Source: Roseovarius azorensis
GTDB lineage: Bacteria > Pseudomonadota > Alphaproteobacteria > Rhodobacterales > Rhodobacteraceae
DNA length: 64,000 nt
Assembly (NCBI RefSeq): GCF_900109455.1
Contig: NZ_FOAG01000001.1
Span: 124,001 to 188,000, forward strand
Direction: 5' to 3'
Shown here: piece by piece, positions 32,698 to 41,873 of the stretch
Layout of the letters: the number at the start of each line of letters is the position of its first letter
Position numbering within the stretch: the stretch's first letter is position 1
The notes under the pieces: model-generated
Databases searched by the model: none
What the model was told of the DNA's origin: nothing
What the model saw: the letters and a program-made list of their open reading frames with translations, nothing else
Made by a program: the position numbers and the translations under genes

Positions 32698-34722
32698 TCA
32701 GCGCCAGAGATACGCATATGTGGCGAATGCCCCCTGTAGCCTGGCGAGCAGACGGTTCGCCGGACCGGGTTGGTGCAATAGGCCGTGGGCGATGCGGTGC
32801 GCGACCACCTCGACCGGGCAGGGCTGCCCGGTGGCGGGATCAAAATAGCGCGGATAGTCGATCAACGTGGCATGCACGAGGCCCGCGAGCGTCGGACGAG
32901 CGTTGCGGCGGGCAGGGATATCCCCAAGGTCGCGGGTCAGCCCCCAACCGGCATAGAAAGGTGCGCCTGTGGTGGTGACCCGAATACCGCGCAACAGCGC
33001 CTCGAACCCCAGAAGCGAGGTCATTGTCCAGACTTCCTGCACCTGCGTCAGCAGGCGGGCGGGGTCGGTACCCGTGAGGGTCAGGTCGGCAAGATCCTTG
33101 AGCGCGTCGGCGGCGATATCGCCGGGGCGCAGCCCGGCCTCCACATCCGGGTGAGGCTTGTAGAGGATCACCGCGTTCGGATTCTCGCTGCGCACCCGTT
33201 GCAGCAGGGCCAGGTTGGTGATGATGTCACCGCCCGCGCCAAGCCGGATCGAGGCGTCATCCTCGACCTGCCCCGGCACAAGGATGCGATGGCCGCAGGG
33301 CAGATCAGGGGCGGCCCGCCCAAGATTATATTTGCTCAGACCGTCCCGGACGAGCATCCCGACAAGGGCCTCGGCGCGGGCGCTCTGGTCCGGACGAAGC
33401 GAGGCGCGCTGCGCGATCAGCCGCTCAAGGCGGCTTTCGCGCGTCGGATCGTAGTAGATCCCCAGATCGTCGCAGACCAGCGACAACGGCGGCACCAGGT
33501 CAGCCCCAAGGCCGCGCGAGCGCAAAAAGCCGTCCTCGACACGGCAGGCCGTCGCCGGGGTGTTTATGACCTGCGAGGCCCAGACCATCGCGGGACGGTC
33601 GGGCGGGGTCGAAGATCCGGGAAAGATCACCTTGCGATGCAGGCCGAAGAAGCTTTGCAGCGGCGCACGCTTCCACAGCCGCATACCATATGCCGCCCAA
33701 CCCAGACGGTCCTCGCGCCAGGCGCGGCTTTGCGCGGCGAGGGTGGCGATCGCGGTTTCCAGATCGCAGAGCCGGTCATGGTATGGATCATACCATGTCG
33801 GATAGAGGATCATCGCGGCGGCAAACATCTGGGCGCGGCTCAGGCGGCGATTGCGGCGCGGCATGGGCAGGGGATGACGGTCCTCGGTCAGGCCCCAACC
33901 CGCATAGAAAGGCTGGCCAAAGACCTGCGGACGGTGCCCGGCAAAGATCGCCTCGAATCCCAGTTGCGAGGTCACGGTATAGACCGCGATGGCCCCCTCC
34001 ATCAACACCCAGGGGCTGACCGGATCGGAAAAAAGCGTGATACGATCCGTCTGATCGGAGGCAGAAAAATATCCCGGGCGGTGGCCCTGATCGGTCTCGG
34101 GATGAGTTTTGATCAGGATGCGTGCGGCGGGGTGTTCCTCTTGCGCCCAATAGAGCATCTCGCGGAACGTGTTGGCGTCCGCCCCGCCATGCGTGATCGA
34201 GGCGTCGCCGCGGGTCTGGTCGATGACCAGAACATAACCCGGTTCAGGGCAGGGGCGACCCGGATCGAAGGCGGTATATTTCGATAGATGCGCCTCCTGC
34301 ATCTGGGCGAGACAGCCACGCGCACGGTTCATCAGCGCGGTGTCGTCGAGCGGATGGGTGGCGAGGATATGTTCCAGATCGGACGGGCCGCTGCTGTCGA
34401 AATAGATGCCGCGCCGATCCATCACCAACCCAAGCGGCGGTGTGCCGCTGCGCCCCGGATGAAGTGACCGCAGAAATGCGTCTTCGATGCGAAGAAGGCC
34501 TGCCCCGGTGCGTTCTGCCACAGCTTCGCCGCGTGCGGCGTAGCGACTCTTGCCCCAGACGGCGATCAGGTCGTCGGGAGTTGGACGCCCAGGCCGCAGA
34601 TCGTGACCGGCAAGCGACAGGATACGACGAACACGCCGCTGCCAAAGAAATCCGGCATTGAAATGGAAAACCCGTCGAGGCGCTGTACGCCCGGCGGGAT
34701 CAACCTCTGGACAGGGCGTCAA
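32698..34722 (-). CDS. kpsC: Capsule beta-Kdo transferase KpsC
   Basis: Glycosyltransferase of about 674 residues that builds the poly-Kdo linker joining capsular polysaccharide to its lipid anchor. It has two related halves; each ends with FYAGWGLT followed by a basic stretch and a tail with YP and FDP/YDP (near 290-340 and 610-650). I placed the start at TTG 34722, overlapping the stop of the Wza-like gene (TTGA) with AAGG 6 bases upstream. This gives 674 residues, essentially the length of E. coli KpsC. An ATG at 34809 would overlap the upstream gene by about 90 bases. Confidence 0.88.
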   Translation of the reverse strand: MTPCPEVDPAGRTAPRRVFHFNAGFLWQRRVRRILSLAGHDLRPGRPTPDDLIAVWGKSRYAARGEAVAERTGAGLLRIEDAFLRSLHPGRSGTPPLGLVMDRRGIYFDSSGPSDLEHILATHPLDDTALMNRARGCLAQMQEAHLSKYTAFDPGRPCPEPGYVLVIDQTRGDASITHGGADANTFREMLYWAQEEHPAARILIKTHPETDQGHRPGYFSASDQTDRITLFSDPVSPWVLMEGAIAVYTVTSQLGFEAIFAGHRPQVFGQPFYAGWGLTEDRHPLPMPRRNRRLSRAQMFAAAMILYPTWYDPYHDRLCDLETAIATLAAQSRAWREDRLGWAAYGMRLWKRAPLQSFFGLHRKVIFPGSSTPPDRPAMVWASQVINTPATACRVEDGFLRSRGLGADLVPPLSLVCDDLGIYYDPTRESRLERLIAQRASLRPDQSARAEALVGMLVRDGLSKYNLGRAAPDLPCGHRILVPGQVEDDASIRLGAGGDIITNLALLQRVRSENPNAVILYKPHPDVEAGLRPGDIAADALKDLADLTLTGTDPARLLTQVQEVWTMTSLLGFEALLRGIRVTTTGAPFYAGWGLTRDLGDIPARRNARPTLAGLVHATLIDYPRYFDPATGQPCPVEVVAHRIAHGLLHQPGPANRLLARLQGAFATYAYLWR

Positions 34723-35867
34723 AAATCGCCTTGCAGCGTCGAGGCCGATGTGCCGACAGAGCCAACTGCGGCCAGCGAGCCGGTGAGTGCGCCGACGATC
34801 TTGGACCATTGTGTGAACGGGGCCTCGGTGACGTAGATCGTATCGGCATCGCGGATCGCGAAATCCCTGGCCAGGAACAATCCGGTGGGCGCGGTCAGAT
34901 CCAACACGTAGACCATGCGCTGATCGCCGACCAGATCGGCGCGACCAAGCACCTGGTTGGCGATCTCTTGCGGCTCGTTGCGCAGAACGAACACGCCGCT
35001 GGGGTCGGCGGCATTGGTGCTGAGCCCGCCTACCTGCGCCAGCGCTTCGACTACCGAGAGGCTTTGAGTGTTGAACGTTACGCGGGATTGTCCTCCGGTG
35101 GCGCCGAGCACGGTAAATGCGCGTGTGTCAGCCTCGATCAGGATACGGTCTCCGCCGCGCAGCGCCACGTCGAACTCTGGATATCTGAACAGATCCTGGA
35201 ACCAGACCTTGCTGCGCTGGCCGCCCCGGATCAGGGTGATCTGGGCGATTTCGGGTTCGATCGCGATACCGCCGGCGCGGGCGATCATGGCCGAGAGCGT
35301 GCGCGTCGGGGCCTCGATAGGATAGATGCCCTGTGCACCCACCGATCCGCTGACCGACACAGTCGAACCATCCCCGGCAATGCGGCGGACCTCGACCTGA
35401 GGGTCCGGCGTCTGCTCTTCCAGCTTGGCGGTGATGATCCGGCGCAGTGCCTCGGGCGTGTTACCGGCGGCGCGGATCCGTCCGGCATAGGGCACAAAGA
35501 TGAAACCCGTGCCATCAACCTGAACTTCCTGAAGAATGGTCTGCTTGACCGGACCGCTGGAAAGCAGGCCGTCGTCCACGTTCTCCCAGACGGTCAGGCC
35601 CAGCCTGTCCCCCGCATTGATTGTGTCGGATCCGATCATTCCGGCATCTCTGAACTCATCCGCAAAGCCAAGCGCAGGCTGCACCGCCGTCGCGCGCGTC
35701 ACGCGATCATTGACCGACACGACAAATGCATCGCCCTGGTTCTGTACCGAGCTGGCGTAAATCTCTGCCTTGTTCGGGCCGGATCGCGGCAATGCGCATG
35801 CCGCAAGCATCGAAAAAAGCACAATGGACACGATGAGCCTTGCCCATCGAAAGTTTCCAGATGTCAC
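34719..35867 (-). CDS. Polysaccharide export outer-membrane lipoprotein (Wza/KpsD-like)
   Basis: Lipoprotein of 382 residues. The signal peptide ends in a lipobox LAAC (21-24, Cys24 lipidated). A Poly_export domain follows (about 75-175: 'INAGDRLGLTVWENVDDG', 'VPYAGRIRAAGNTPEAL'), then SLBB-type repeats (about 180-330: 'VSVSGSVGAQGIYPIEAPTRTLSAMI'). The length is close to Wza (about 380) and shorter than KpsD. It would form the outer-membrane export channel for the capsule. The GTG start has GGAGG 7 bases upstream. It lies between kpsS and kpsC on the minus strand. Confidence 0.88.
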   Translation of the reverse strand: MTSGNFRWARLIVSIVLFSMLAACALPRSGPNKAEIYASSVQNQGDAFVVSVNDRVTRATAVQPALGFADEFRDAGMIGSDTINAGDRLGLTVWENVDDGLLSSGPVKQTILQEVQVDGTGFIFVPYAGRIRAAGNTPEALRRIITAKLEEQTPDPQVEVRRIAGDGSTVSVSGSVGAQGIYPIEAPTRTLSAMIARAGGIAIEPEIAQITLIRGGQRSKVWFQDLFRYPEFDVALRGGDRILIEADTRAFTVLGATGGQSRVTFNTQSLSVVEALAQVGGLSTNAADPSGVFVLRNEPQEIANQVLGRADLVGDQRMVYVLDLTAPTGLFLARDFAIRDADTIYVTEAPFTQWSKIVGALTGSLAAVGSVGTSASTLQGDF

Positions 35868-35957
35868 TAACCTGCCTCCTCGACCTTTTTAACACGGTCT
35901 TAAATTTCACATCTATCTGAGAGGCAAATGAAAATCCAGTTACCGCATTGCCGACCC

Positions 35958-37250
35958 TCAGGGAATGAGGCGCAGGTGTTGCCATTGCGCCGCGGTGCCG
36001 GGCCTGAGGGCGTCGTAGGGATCCTGGGTGGCAAGCATCATGTCGACTGCTTTGCGCAGCAACTGACGGCGACCCTGCGCCGAATAGAAACCGCCCGGAA
36101 TCTGGCTGGTTTCCAGAAGATAGCGCCGGTAAATCGCATAGGCGCGGCGGTCAGGGCGATCTGCCCCGGCAAAGAATTCGGCCAACGGTCTGGTCGATAC
36201 GAATTCGGGTTTGGCATAGACCGCCTGTCCGAATATCCGCAGTGGAATGCCCCGCCAGAGCACCTGCTGTGCGGCAGTTGAATTGACGGTGACGGCGCTG
36301 CGCGCCTCGTCGAGAAGCCGTGCCAGCTTGCCGCCGCGCAGGTAATGCACCCGCCCTCTGAGGTCGTGCTTGCGGATCAGCCGACGCAGATCCGCGCGGA
36401 TCGGCGCGCGACCGTCTTCCAGCGGGTGCGCCTTGATCACCAGGTGGTGGTGTGGTGGTGCGCCGCGCGCAAAGCCGTCGATCAGCGTCTCGAGGAACTC
36501 GGTCATGGTGGAAAACGGCGAATGCGCCTGAAACGAGGCATCGTGTTCCAGTTGCAGCAGCGCAATGTGATAGGGAAAGCCGCCAGTGCGCACGCGCCAG
36601 GTGGCGATACGTCGCTCAATGGCCTGCAAGGGCATCAGCAACAGGCGCTTGAGATAGAGCTTGAACTCCTCTCCCACGCTGAGTGCGCGATGCGGGCGGA
36701 AATGGCGGTAGCGCCGGTTCAGGAAGAGCACGAAGCCATGATACACCGCGCCGTAAAAGACATGCTGGCGCATGTCCCCCCAGCTTGCCGGCGGCAGAGC
36801 GCTTTCGGTATCGGCGTTGTCCAGTGCCGCGCGCATTTCTGCCACGCTCATCCGCATCAGACGCGAATGGCCATTGCTGCCGCCACGTTCGTAGGTGACC
36901 CAATAGGGGCGCAGATACCCTTCCTCGAAAACATGCACGGTCAGTCCCGCGGTTCGTGCGATGGCTGTGGCCTCGGCATGCCGGGCGCGGGTATCGCCGT
37001 AAAGGACGATGTCGGTGACATGTTTTGCGACGATGATGCGGCGCAGGACCTGCGGCCAGGCGTCCGGCTCTTCCAGAAAGGGGATGTAGCTCTGGCGCTC
37101 GGGCCAGAACGCCTGATCGCCCGCATTGAAACCCACGCGCCAGACATCTGCGCCCGACCGGTGCAGCATCTGCCCGAGCCTGTGGAAAAACGGGCCGTGT
37201 GGTCCCTGAAGAAACAGGAACACCCGGCCCTTGCCGGTCAGGGCTGCCAT
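35958..37250 (-). CDS. kpsS: Capsule Kdo transferase KpsS
   Basis: Cytoplasmic glycosyltransferase of 430 residues, partner of KpsC in starting the poly-Kdo linker. Motifs are 'VFLFLQGPHGPFFHRLGQML' (10-29), 'VFEEGYLRPYWVTYERGG' (near 115), 'HLVIKAHPLEDG' (near 280) and 'TVNSTAAQQVLWRGIPLRIFG' (near 335). This is the first gene of a minus-strand kpsS - Wza-like - kpsC operon, with 90 bases before the next gene. No kpsMT, kpsE or kpsF genes are seen in the window. Confidence 0.9.
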   Translation of the reverse strand: MAALTGKGRVFLFLQGPHGPFFHRLGQMLHRSGADVWRVGFNAGDQAFWPERQSYIPFLEEPDAWPQVLRRIIVAKHVTDIVLYGDTRARHAEATAIARTAGLTVHVFEEGYLRPYWVTYERGGSNGHSRLMRMSVAEMRAALDNADTESALPPASWGDMRQHVFYGAVYHGFVLFLNRRYRHFRPHRALSVGEEFKLYLKRLLLMPLQAIERRIATWRVRTGGFPYHIALLQLEHDASFQAHSPFSTMTEFLETLIDGFARGAPPHHHLVIKAHPLEDGRAPIRADLRRLIRKHDLRGRVHYLRGGKLARLLDEARSAVTVNSTAAQQVLWRGIPLRIFGQAVYAKPEFVSTRPLAEFFAGADRPDRRAYAIYRRYLLETSQIPGGFYSAQGRRQLLRKAVDMMLATQDPYDALRPGTAAQWQHLRLIP

Positions 37251-37389
37251 GATTTCAACCTATCCCTCGAACTGCCTGAACCTACTTAGCCCCATGCGCC
37301 GGAAAAATTAAGCCCGTATTACACTGCCTCGCTTGCTTCGGCATCCGGGGGGGGCTAGGTCGGTTGACAGACCGAAAGGAGATCAGGCG

Positions 37390-37977
37390 ATGTTCACGGG
37401 CATCATAACCGATGTGGGGGAAATCCGGGCAATCACGCAGCGTGGCGACCTGCGGGCGCGCATCGGCACGGGCTATGAGACGGGGCATATCGACATTGGT
37501 GCCTCGATCGCCTGTGATGGGGTGTGCCTGACCGTTGTCGCACTCGGGTCCGACTGGTTCGAGGTGGATGTCTCGGCCGAGACGATATCGAAAACCAACC
37601 TGTCAGGCTGGCGTGCAGCAAAGCGCGTCAATCTGGAAAGGGCGCTCAGGGTGGGCGACGAATTGGGCGGGCACATCGTGTCGGGCCATGTCGATGGGCT
37701 GGCCGAGGTGGTGGAGCTACGCGAGGAGGGCGACAGCACGCGCGTCACGCTGCGCGCGCCCGACGCGCTTGCGCGGTTCATCGCGCCCAAGGGATCGGTG
37801 GCCCTCAACGGCACCTCGCTTACGGTCAACGAGGTGGAGGGATGCGATTTCGGTGTCAACTTCATCCCGCACACCAAACAGGTTACCACCTGGGGCGGGG
37901 TCGCGCCTGGCGATCTGGTGAACCTGGAGATCGACACGCTGGCGCGCTATGTGGCGCGGTTAGCCGAGATGGGCTGA
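37390..37977 (+). CDS. ribE: Riboflavin synthase alpha chain
   Basis: Enzyme of 195 residues that dismutates two 6,7-dimethyl-8-ribityllumazine molecules into riboflavin. It has two lumazine-binding barrels: MFTGIITDVGEI ... GASIACDGVCLTV (1-95) and ELGGHIVSGHVDGL ... GSVALNGTSLTVNEV (95-190). The start ATG follows AAAGGAG. Other rib genes are not adjacent. Flavin supply suits a window so rich in flavoproteins, but that is a coincidence of location at most. Confidence 0.95.
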   Translation: MFTGIITDVGEIRAITQRGDLRARIGTGYETGHIDIGASIACDGVCLTVVALGSDWFEVDVSAETISKTNLSGWRAAKRVNLERALRVGDELGGHIVSGHVDGLAEVVELREEGDSTRVTLRAPDALARFIAPKGSVALNGTSLTVNEVEGCDFGVNFIPHTKQVTTWGGVAPGDLVNLEIDTLARYVARLAEMG

Positions 37978-37985
37978 CGGCGCGC

Positions 37986-38768
37986 TCAGCCTTGGCGCCG
38001 GTTGGGCACGCGGCTTTCGATACGTCCGAAGATCAGTGCGATGATCCCGGCGATGATCATGTAGACCAGTGCCAGCAGCAACAACGGCTCATAGACGATA
38101 AAGGTATCGGCCCGCACACGGCTGGACACGGCATAGATTTCGATCACCGTGATCGTGGCCACCAGTGGTGTCGCCTTGAGTTGCAGGATGGTCTCGCCGC
38201 CCAGCGTGGGCAGCACGTTGCGAATGGCCTGCGGCAGCCAGACCCGGCGAAAGATCATGCGGCGCGGCATGCCAAAGGCGCGCGCAGCCTCAAGCTGTCC
38301 CTTGTTGACGGATGAAAAGGCGCCGCGCATGACCTCGCCCTCATAGCCCGCATAGGAGAGCGTGAGTGCGAGCACGGCGTAGGGCCAGGCCTGACGCAGG
38401 TAAGGCCAGAGTTCAGAGGCGCGGATCCACGGGAATTGCGGAAAGAGCGAGCCGAAACCGTAATAGAGCAGCCATATCTGCAAAAGCAGCGGCGTGCCCC
38501 GGATGATCGTGCAGAACGCGCGCGCCGGCGCGGCCAGATACCACGGCCCCACCGCCTGAGCGAGGCCGAGCGGAATGGCGAGCAGAAAGCCAAGGATACA
38601 GGTGACGGCCAGGATCCAGATTGTGCGCCACAACCCCTCGACCGCCAGCGGCAGGTAATCAGGCAGCCAGTCCCAGCGAAGCGAAAGCGCGCACCAGATC
38701 ACGAACCCGGCGAACAGCGCCATGAGCAACAGCCTGTGTGGCAGCAAGAGTGCGCGCCAGCCGGTCAT
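37986..38768 (-). CDS. Polar amino acid ABC permease (HisM-type)
   Basis: Inner-membrane permease of 260 residues of the HisMQ family. The conserved EAA loop is 'GQLEAARAFGMPRRMIFRRVWLPQAI'. 'IRGTPLLLQIWLLYYGF' is the usual N-terminal signature of histidine/glutamate/opine permeases. It overlaps the preceding permease gene (ATGA) and is the last gene of a four-gene minus-strand importer set. Its stop lies 8 bases from the convergent ribE stop. Confidence 0.9.
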   Translation of the reverse strand: MTGWRALLLPHRLLLMALFAGFVIWCALSLRWDWLPDYLPLAVEGLWRTIWILAVTCILGFLLAIPLGLAQAVGPWYLAAPARAFCTIIRGTPLLLQIWLLYYGFGSLFPQFPWIRASELWPYLRQAWPYAVLALTLSYAGYEGEVMRGAFSSVNKGQLEAARAFGMPRRMIFRRVWLPQAIRNVLPTLGGETILQLKATPLVATITVIEIYAVSSRVRADTFIVYEPLLLLALVYMIIAGIIALIFGRIESRVPNRRQG

Positions 38769-39520
38769 CCGTTGCCCTCACGCAGCGAAGGCTGACCGCG
38801 CCGCGCCCATTTCTCGATCCGTCCGAAGATCACGCCCGAAAACAGCGTGACGATGAGATAGAGCGCGCCTGCGGCAAGAAAGAAGGTGAAATAGGCGCGC
38901 GTGCTGGCCGCCGCCTGCCGGGTTTCGAGTGTCAGTTCGCTGAATCCCACGATGGCCAGCAACGCCGTGTCCTTTGTGGCGATGAGCCAGAGATTGGCGA
39001 GGCCGGGTGTGGCAAAACCCATCATCGCCGGTATGGTCACGCGCCGCAATGTCATCAGCGGCGGCATGCCAAAGGCGCGCGCGGCTTCAAGCTGGCCGGA
39101 TGGAATGGCCTGAATGGCTCCGCGCAGCACCTCGGTTGCATAGGCGCCCTGCACCACGCCCAGAACCCAGATGCCCGCCGCGACACCGCTGATCTCGACT
39201 CGGCCATAGCCCATGGCGCTGGCGGCCTGATTGATCAGGTCGGTGCCCACGTAATAGAGAATGAGGATAAGCACCAGTTCCGGCACAGCGCGGATCACGG
39301 TGGTGTATATCGTCAGCAGGTCGCGCAGGATAGGTCCGCCGTAGAGTTTGCCATAGGCGCCTCCCAGCCCGATCAGCAGGCCAAAGCCAAAGGCTCCGAA
39401 TGCGATCTGCAGCGAATTCGCCAGCCCACGCAAGAGGTTGCCGCCCCAGCCCGGAGGCTGGAGCGACAAAAGCTCGACGGTTTTCGTCAGCCCGAGCGTG
39501 TCGAGCAGCGCCTCGACCAC
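38765..39520 (-). CDS. Polar amino acid ABC permease (HisQ-type)
   Basis: Inner-membrane permease of 251 residues, partner of the HisM-like protein. The EAA loop is 'GQLEAARAFGMPPLMTLRRVTIPAMM', and 'VIRAVPELVLILILYYVGTD' is the family N-terminal signature. It starts with GTG 6 bases after the binding-protein gene. Permease pairs of this type import arginine, ornithine, histidine, octopine or nopaline. Confidence 0.9.
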   Translation of the reverse strand: MVEALLDTLGLTKTVELLSLQPPGWGGNLLRGLANSLQIAFGAFGFGLLIGLGGAYGKLYGGPILRDLLTIYTTVIRAVPELVLILILYYVGTDLINQAASAMGYGRVEISGVAAGIWVLGVVQGAYATEVLRGAIQAIPSGQLEAARAFGMPPLMTLRRVTIPAMMGFATPGLANLWLIATKDTALLAIVGFSELTLETRQAAASTRAYFTFFLAAGALYLIVTLFSGVIFGRIEKWARRGQPSLREGNG

Positions 39521-39526
39521 GAGTGA

Positions 39527-40294
39527 TTATTCCGCGTAGATGCTGGTGTCGAAATAGCGCGCGGTGATCGCCTCGTGGGTGCCATCGGCGAGGATCGTGG
39601 CGATACCCTTGTTCAGCGCCGCGCGCAGCGCATCGTCACCCTTGCGCACGCCCGCGCCCACGCCGCGCCCGAGGATCGATTCGTCATTGGCGACATTGCC
39701 CTTGATCTCGCAGCACTGGCCTGCGTCGCTGGCCACGAAATCGGCCATGGCAATGCTGTCGGCCTGGGTTGCGTCGATCCGACCGGCAAAGAGATCCTGG
39801 TTAGCCTCGTCCTGGGTCTGGTAGATGCGAATCTCGGCGGCACCCGTGAAATATGCCTGCGCATAGCTCTGGTGGATGGTCGAGGCCTGTACGCCGATCA
39901 CCTTGCCGGCCAGGCTCTCGGGCGAGGCGTCGATATCGAGCGCCTTGTCGGCCACGATTACCGCGGGGGTGTTATAGTATGGGTCCGAAAAGTCGATGGT
40001 TTTCAGACGATCTTCGGTGATTGACATCGAGGCCATGATAGCGTCGATCTGCTGTCCGGTAAGCGAGGGGATGATGCCGTCCCAGGCGACCGGTGTCAAA
40101 ACGCAGTCAAGCCCGGCGGCGGCGCAGACCGCGTCGATCACTTCGATCTCCCAGCCGACCCATGTGCCCGAGGAATCGAGCGAGGCGAACGGCGGGTAAG
40201 GTTCGGCCGCAATGCCGATCTTTACCTCCTGGGCCGCAAGTCCGGTGCCGAGTGAGGCCAAGGTTGTGGCGGTGAGTATGGATTTCAGTGTCAT
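39527..40294 (-). CDS. Periplasmic amino acid binding protein (HisJ/ArgT-like)
   Basis: Substrate-binding protein of 255 residues with a signal peptide (MTLKSILTATTLASLGTGLAAQ). The mature N-terminus 'VKIGIAAEPYPPFASLDSSG' and the 'DFSDPYYNTPAVIVADK' segment are typical of family 3 (SBP_bac_3) proteins for basic amino acids. I chose ATG 40294 after GGGAGA; a longer frame runs back toward the ATPase gene. The downstream DDAH locus suggests that methylarginine, arginine or citrulline could be the ligand. That is inference only. Confidence 0.9.
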   Translation of the reverse strand: MTLKSILTATTLASLGTGLAAQEVKIGIAAEPYPPFASLDSSGTWVGWEIEVIDAVCAAAGLDCVLTPVAWDGIIPSLTGQQIDAIMASMSITEDRLKTIDFSDPYYNTPAVIVADKALDIDASPESLAGKVIGVQASTIHQSYAQAYFTGAAEIRIYQTQDEANQDLFAGRIDATQADSIAMADFVASDAGQCCEIKGNVANDESILGRGVGAGVRKGDDALRAALNKGIATILADGTHEAITARYFDTSIYAE

Positions 40295-40337
40295 GGTCAG
40301 TCTCCCTTGTTGGTTCTTGGTATCCTGCCGTCCCGCC

Positions 40338-41129
40338 TTAACCGACGGTTTGCAGAAATTGCCTGAGGCGGGCCGATTGCGGCGCACCAAATACGCGTTC
40401 TGGCGGGCCCTCTTCCTCAATCCGCCCCTGATGAAGGTAGACCACATGATCGGCCACCTCGCGGGCGAATTTCATCTCATGCGTGACGATCAGCATGGTG
40501 CGCCCCTCGGCGGCGAGATCGCGGATCACGCTCAGCACCTCGCCGACAAGTTCGGGATCGAGCGCGCTGGTAGGTTCGTCAAAGAGCATCACGGTGGGGT
40601 CAACGGCCAAGGCGCGCGCGATGGCTGCACGCTGTTGCTGGCCACCCGACAGAAAGGCGGGAAAAGTGTCGGCCTTGTCCGCAAGACCGACCCGGTCGAG
40701 TAATGCGAGGGCGCGGGCGATGGCCTGTGTCCTTGGGGTTTTGAGAACATGCACCGGGACTTCGATCACATTTTCCAGCAAGGTGCGGTGTGTCCAGAGA
40801 TTGAAGGCCTGAAACACCATGCCCAATCGGGTACGAATACGCTCGATCTGGCGACGGTTCGCGGGGCGGCCGTCGGGGCGTATGGCGATTTCTTCGTCGT
40901 TCACCACGATTCGCCCGGATGTGGGTGTCTCAAGGAAGTTGATACAGCGCAGCATGGTGGACTTGCCCGAACCGGAGCCGCCGATGATCGCCACGACATC
41001 GCCCTTGCGCGCGGTTAGCGACACGCCCCTGAGTACTTCGAGCGAGCCAAAAGACTTGTGCAGGTTCTCGACAATGATCGCCGTTTCCGCCGGGGCGGGC
41101 GCGGGGGGCTGTCGGGATTCCGCTGTCAC
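40338..41129 (-). CDS. Polar amino acid ABC ATPase (HisP-type)
   Basis: Cytoplasmic ATPase of about 263 residues. Walker A GGSGSGKST, signature LSGGQQQRAAIARAL, Walker B VMLFDEPTSALDPE and H-loop IVTHEM are intact. The start is uncertain: GTG 41129 (GGAG 9 bases upstream) gives normal family length; an ATG at 41195 would add 22 residues overlapping the divergent TetR region. It is the first gene of the minus-strand importer operon. Confidence 0.9.
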   Translation of the reverse strand: MTAESRQPPAPAPAETAIIVENLHKSFGSLEVLRGVSLTARKGDVVAIIGGSGSGKSTMLRCINFLETPTSGRIVVNDEEIAIRPDGRPANRRQIERIRTRLGMVFQAFNLWTHRTLLENVIEVPVHVLKTPRTQAIARALALLDRVGLADKADTFPAFLSGGQQQRAAIARALAVDPTVMLFDEPTSALDPELVGEVLSVIRDLAAEGRTMLIVTHEMKFAREVADHVVYLHQGRIEEEGPPERVFGAPQSARLRQFLQTVG

Positions 41130-41231
41130 GGGGCATGTCTCCGGCAAGGACGCTTTTCGCGCTTGTAGTAAGGCGGAAGTCAGGTAATTATGCAAGCGTA
41201 TAATTTATGGCCTCCGACGATGGAGAAGCAT
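41130..41231. promoter_or_regulatory. Divergent control region between importer and TetR/DDAH operon
   Basis: About 100 bases that must hold promoters for both sides; it is A+T rich at 41185-41210 (GTAATTATGCAAGCGTATAATTTATGG). TATAAT occurs at 41199-41204 and reads rightward as a good -10. TetR family members usually bind such gaps and repress both sides. Confidence 0.45.
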
Positions 41232-41873
41232 GTGACGGGCGGACGTCGGAAATTCAGGCGCGAGGGCGCCGACCTGCGAAGATCGGCGCTGGTGCGGGCG
41301 ACGTTGGACCTGATCGCCGAAGAGGGCGTGCGCGGGGCTACAGTGCGCGCGATCGCCGAGAGGGCGGAGGTGACGCAGGGCCTGATCCGGCATTATTTTT
41401 CGACCAAGGAGGATCTCGTTCTGGCGGCCTATCTGGAGCATATGGCGGGGCTGACGGAACAGACCTTTGCAACTGTGGAGCGCGGAGGCAACGCTCGGAC
41501 GCGACTGGTGGCGCTGGTGGTGGCCTCGGTGACGCCGCCGGTGGTTGATGCGGCCTCGGTCGGCCTGTGGGCGGGGTTTCTCAACCATGTGCGGCAGGAC
41601 GAGCGGATGCGCGAGGTGCATGCGCGCACCTATCACGAATTCCGAGACCGGCTGGAGACGTTGATCGTCGCAGCGCTGGAGGAAGCGGGGCGCGTGATCG
41701 GGACCGGGCAGGCGCGGCGATTGGCGATTGCCTGCAATGCCGTGATTGACGGGCTGTGGCTGGAAGGGGGCGCGTTGCCAGAGGCGTTCGAGGCTGGGGA
41801 GTTGCCGGGGATCGCGCTGAAGTCGGTTGGCGCGATCCTGGGGTTGAATTTGGAGAGAGGCGAGCAGATATGA
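41232..41873 (+). CDS. TetR-family regulator (BetI-like)
   Basis: Regulator of about 213 residues. The N-terminal helix-turn-helix is visible as 'GATVRAIAERAEVTQGLIRHYFSTKEDL' across about 34-61, with the BetI-like ligand domain after it ('VDAASVGLWAGFLNHVRQDERMREVHARTYHEFRDRL'). Three starts are possible: GTG 41232 (GGAG 6 bases before it, chosen), ATG 41220 and ATG 41190. It overlaps the aminotransferase gene (ATGA) and is divergent from the importer, so it probably represses both and is released by a substrate of the pathway. Confidence 0.84.
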   Translation: MTGGRRKFRREGADLRRSALVRATLDLIAEEGVRGATVRAIAERAEVTQGLIRHYFSTKEDLVLAAYLEHMAGLTEQTFATVERGGNARTRLVALVVASVTPPVVDAASVGLWAGFLNHVRQDERMREVHARTYHEFRDRLETLIVAALEEAGRVIGTGQARRLAIACNAVIDGLWLEGGALPEAFEAGELPGIALKSVGAILGLNLERGEQI

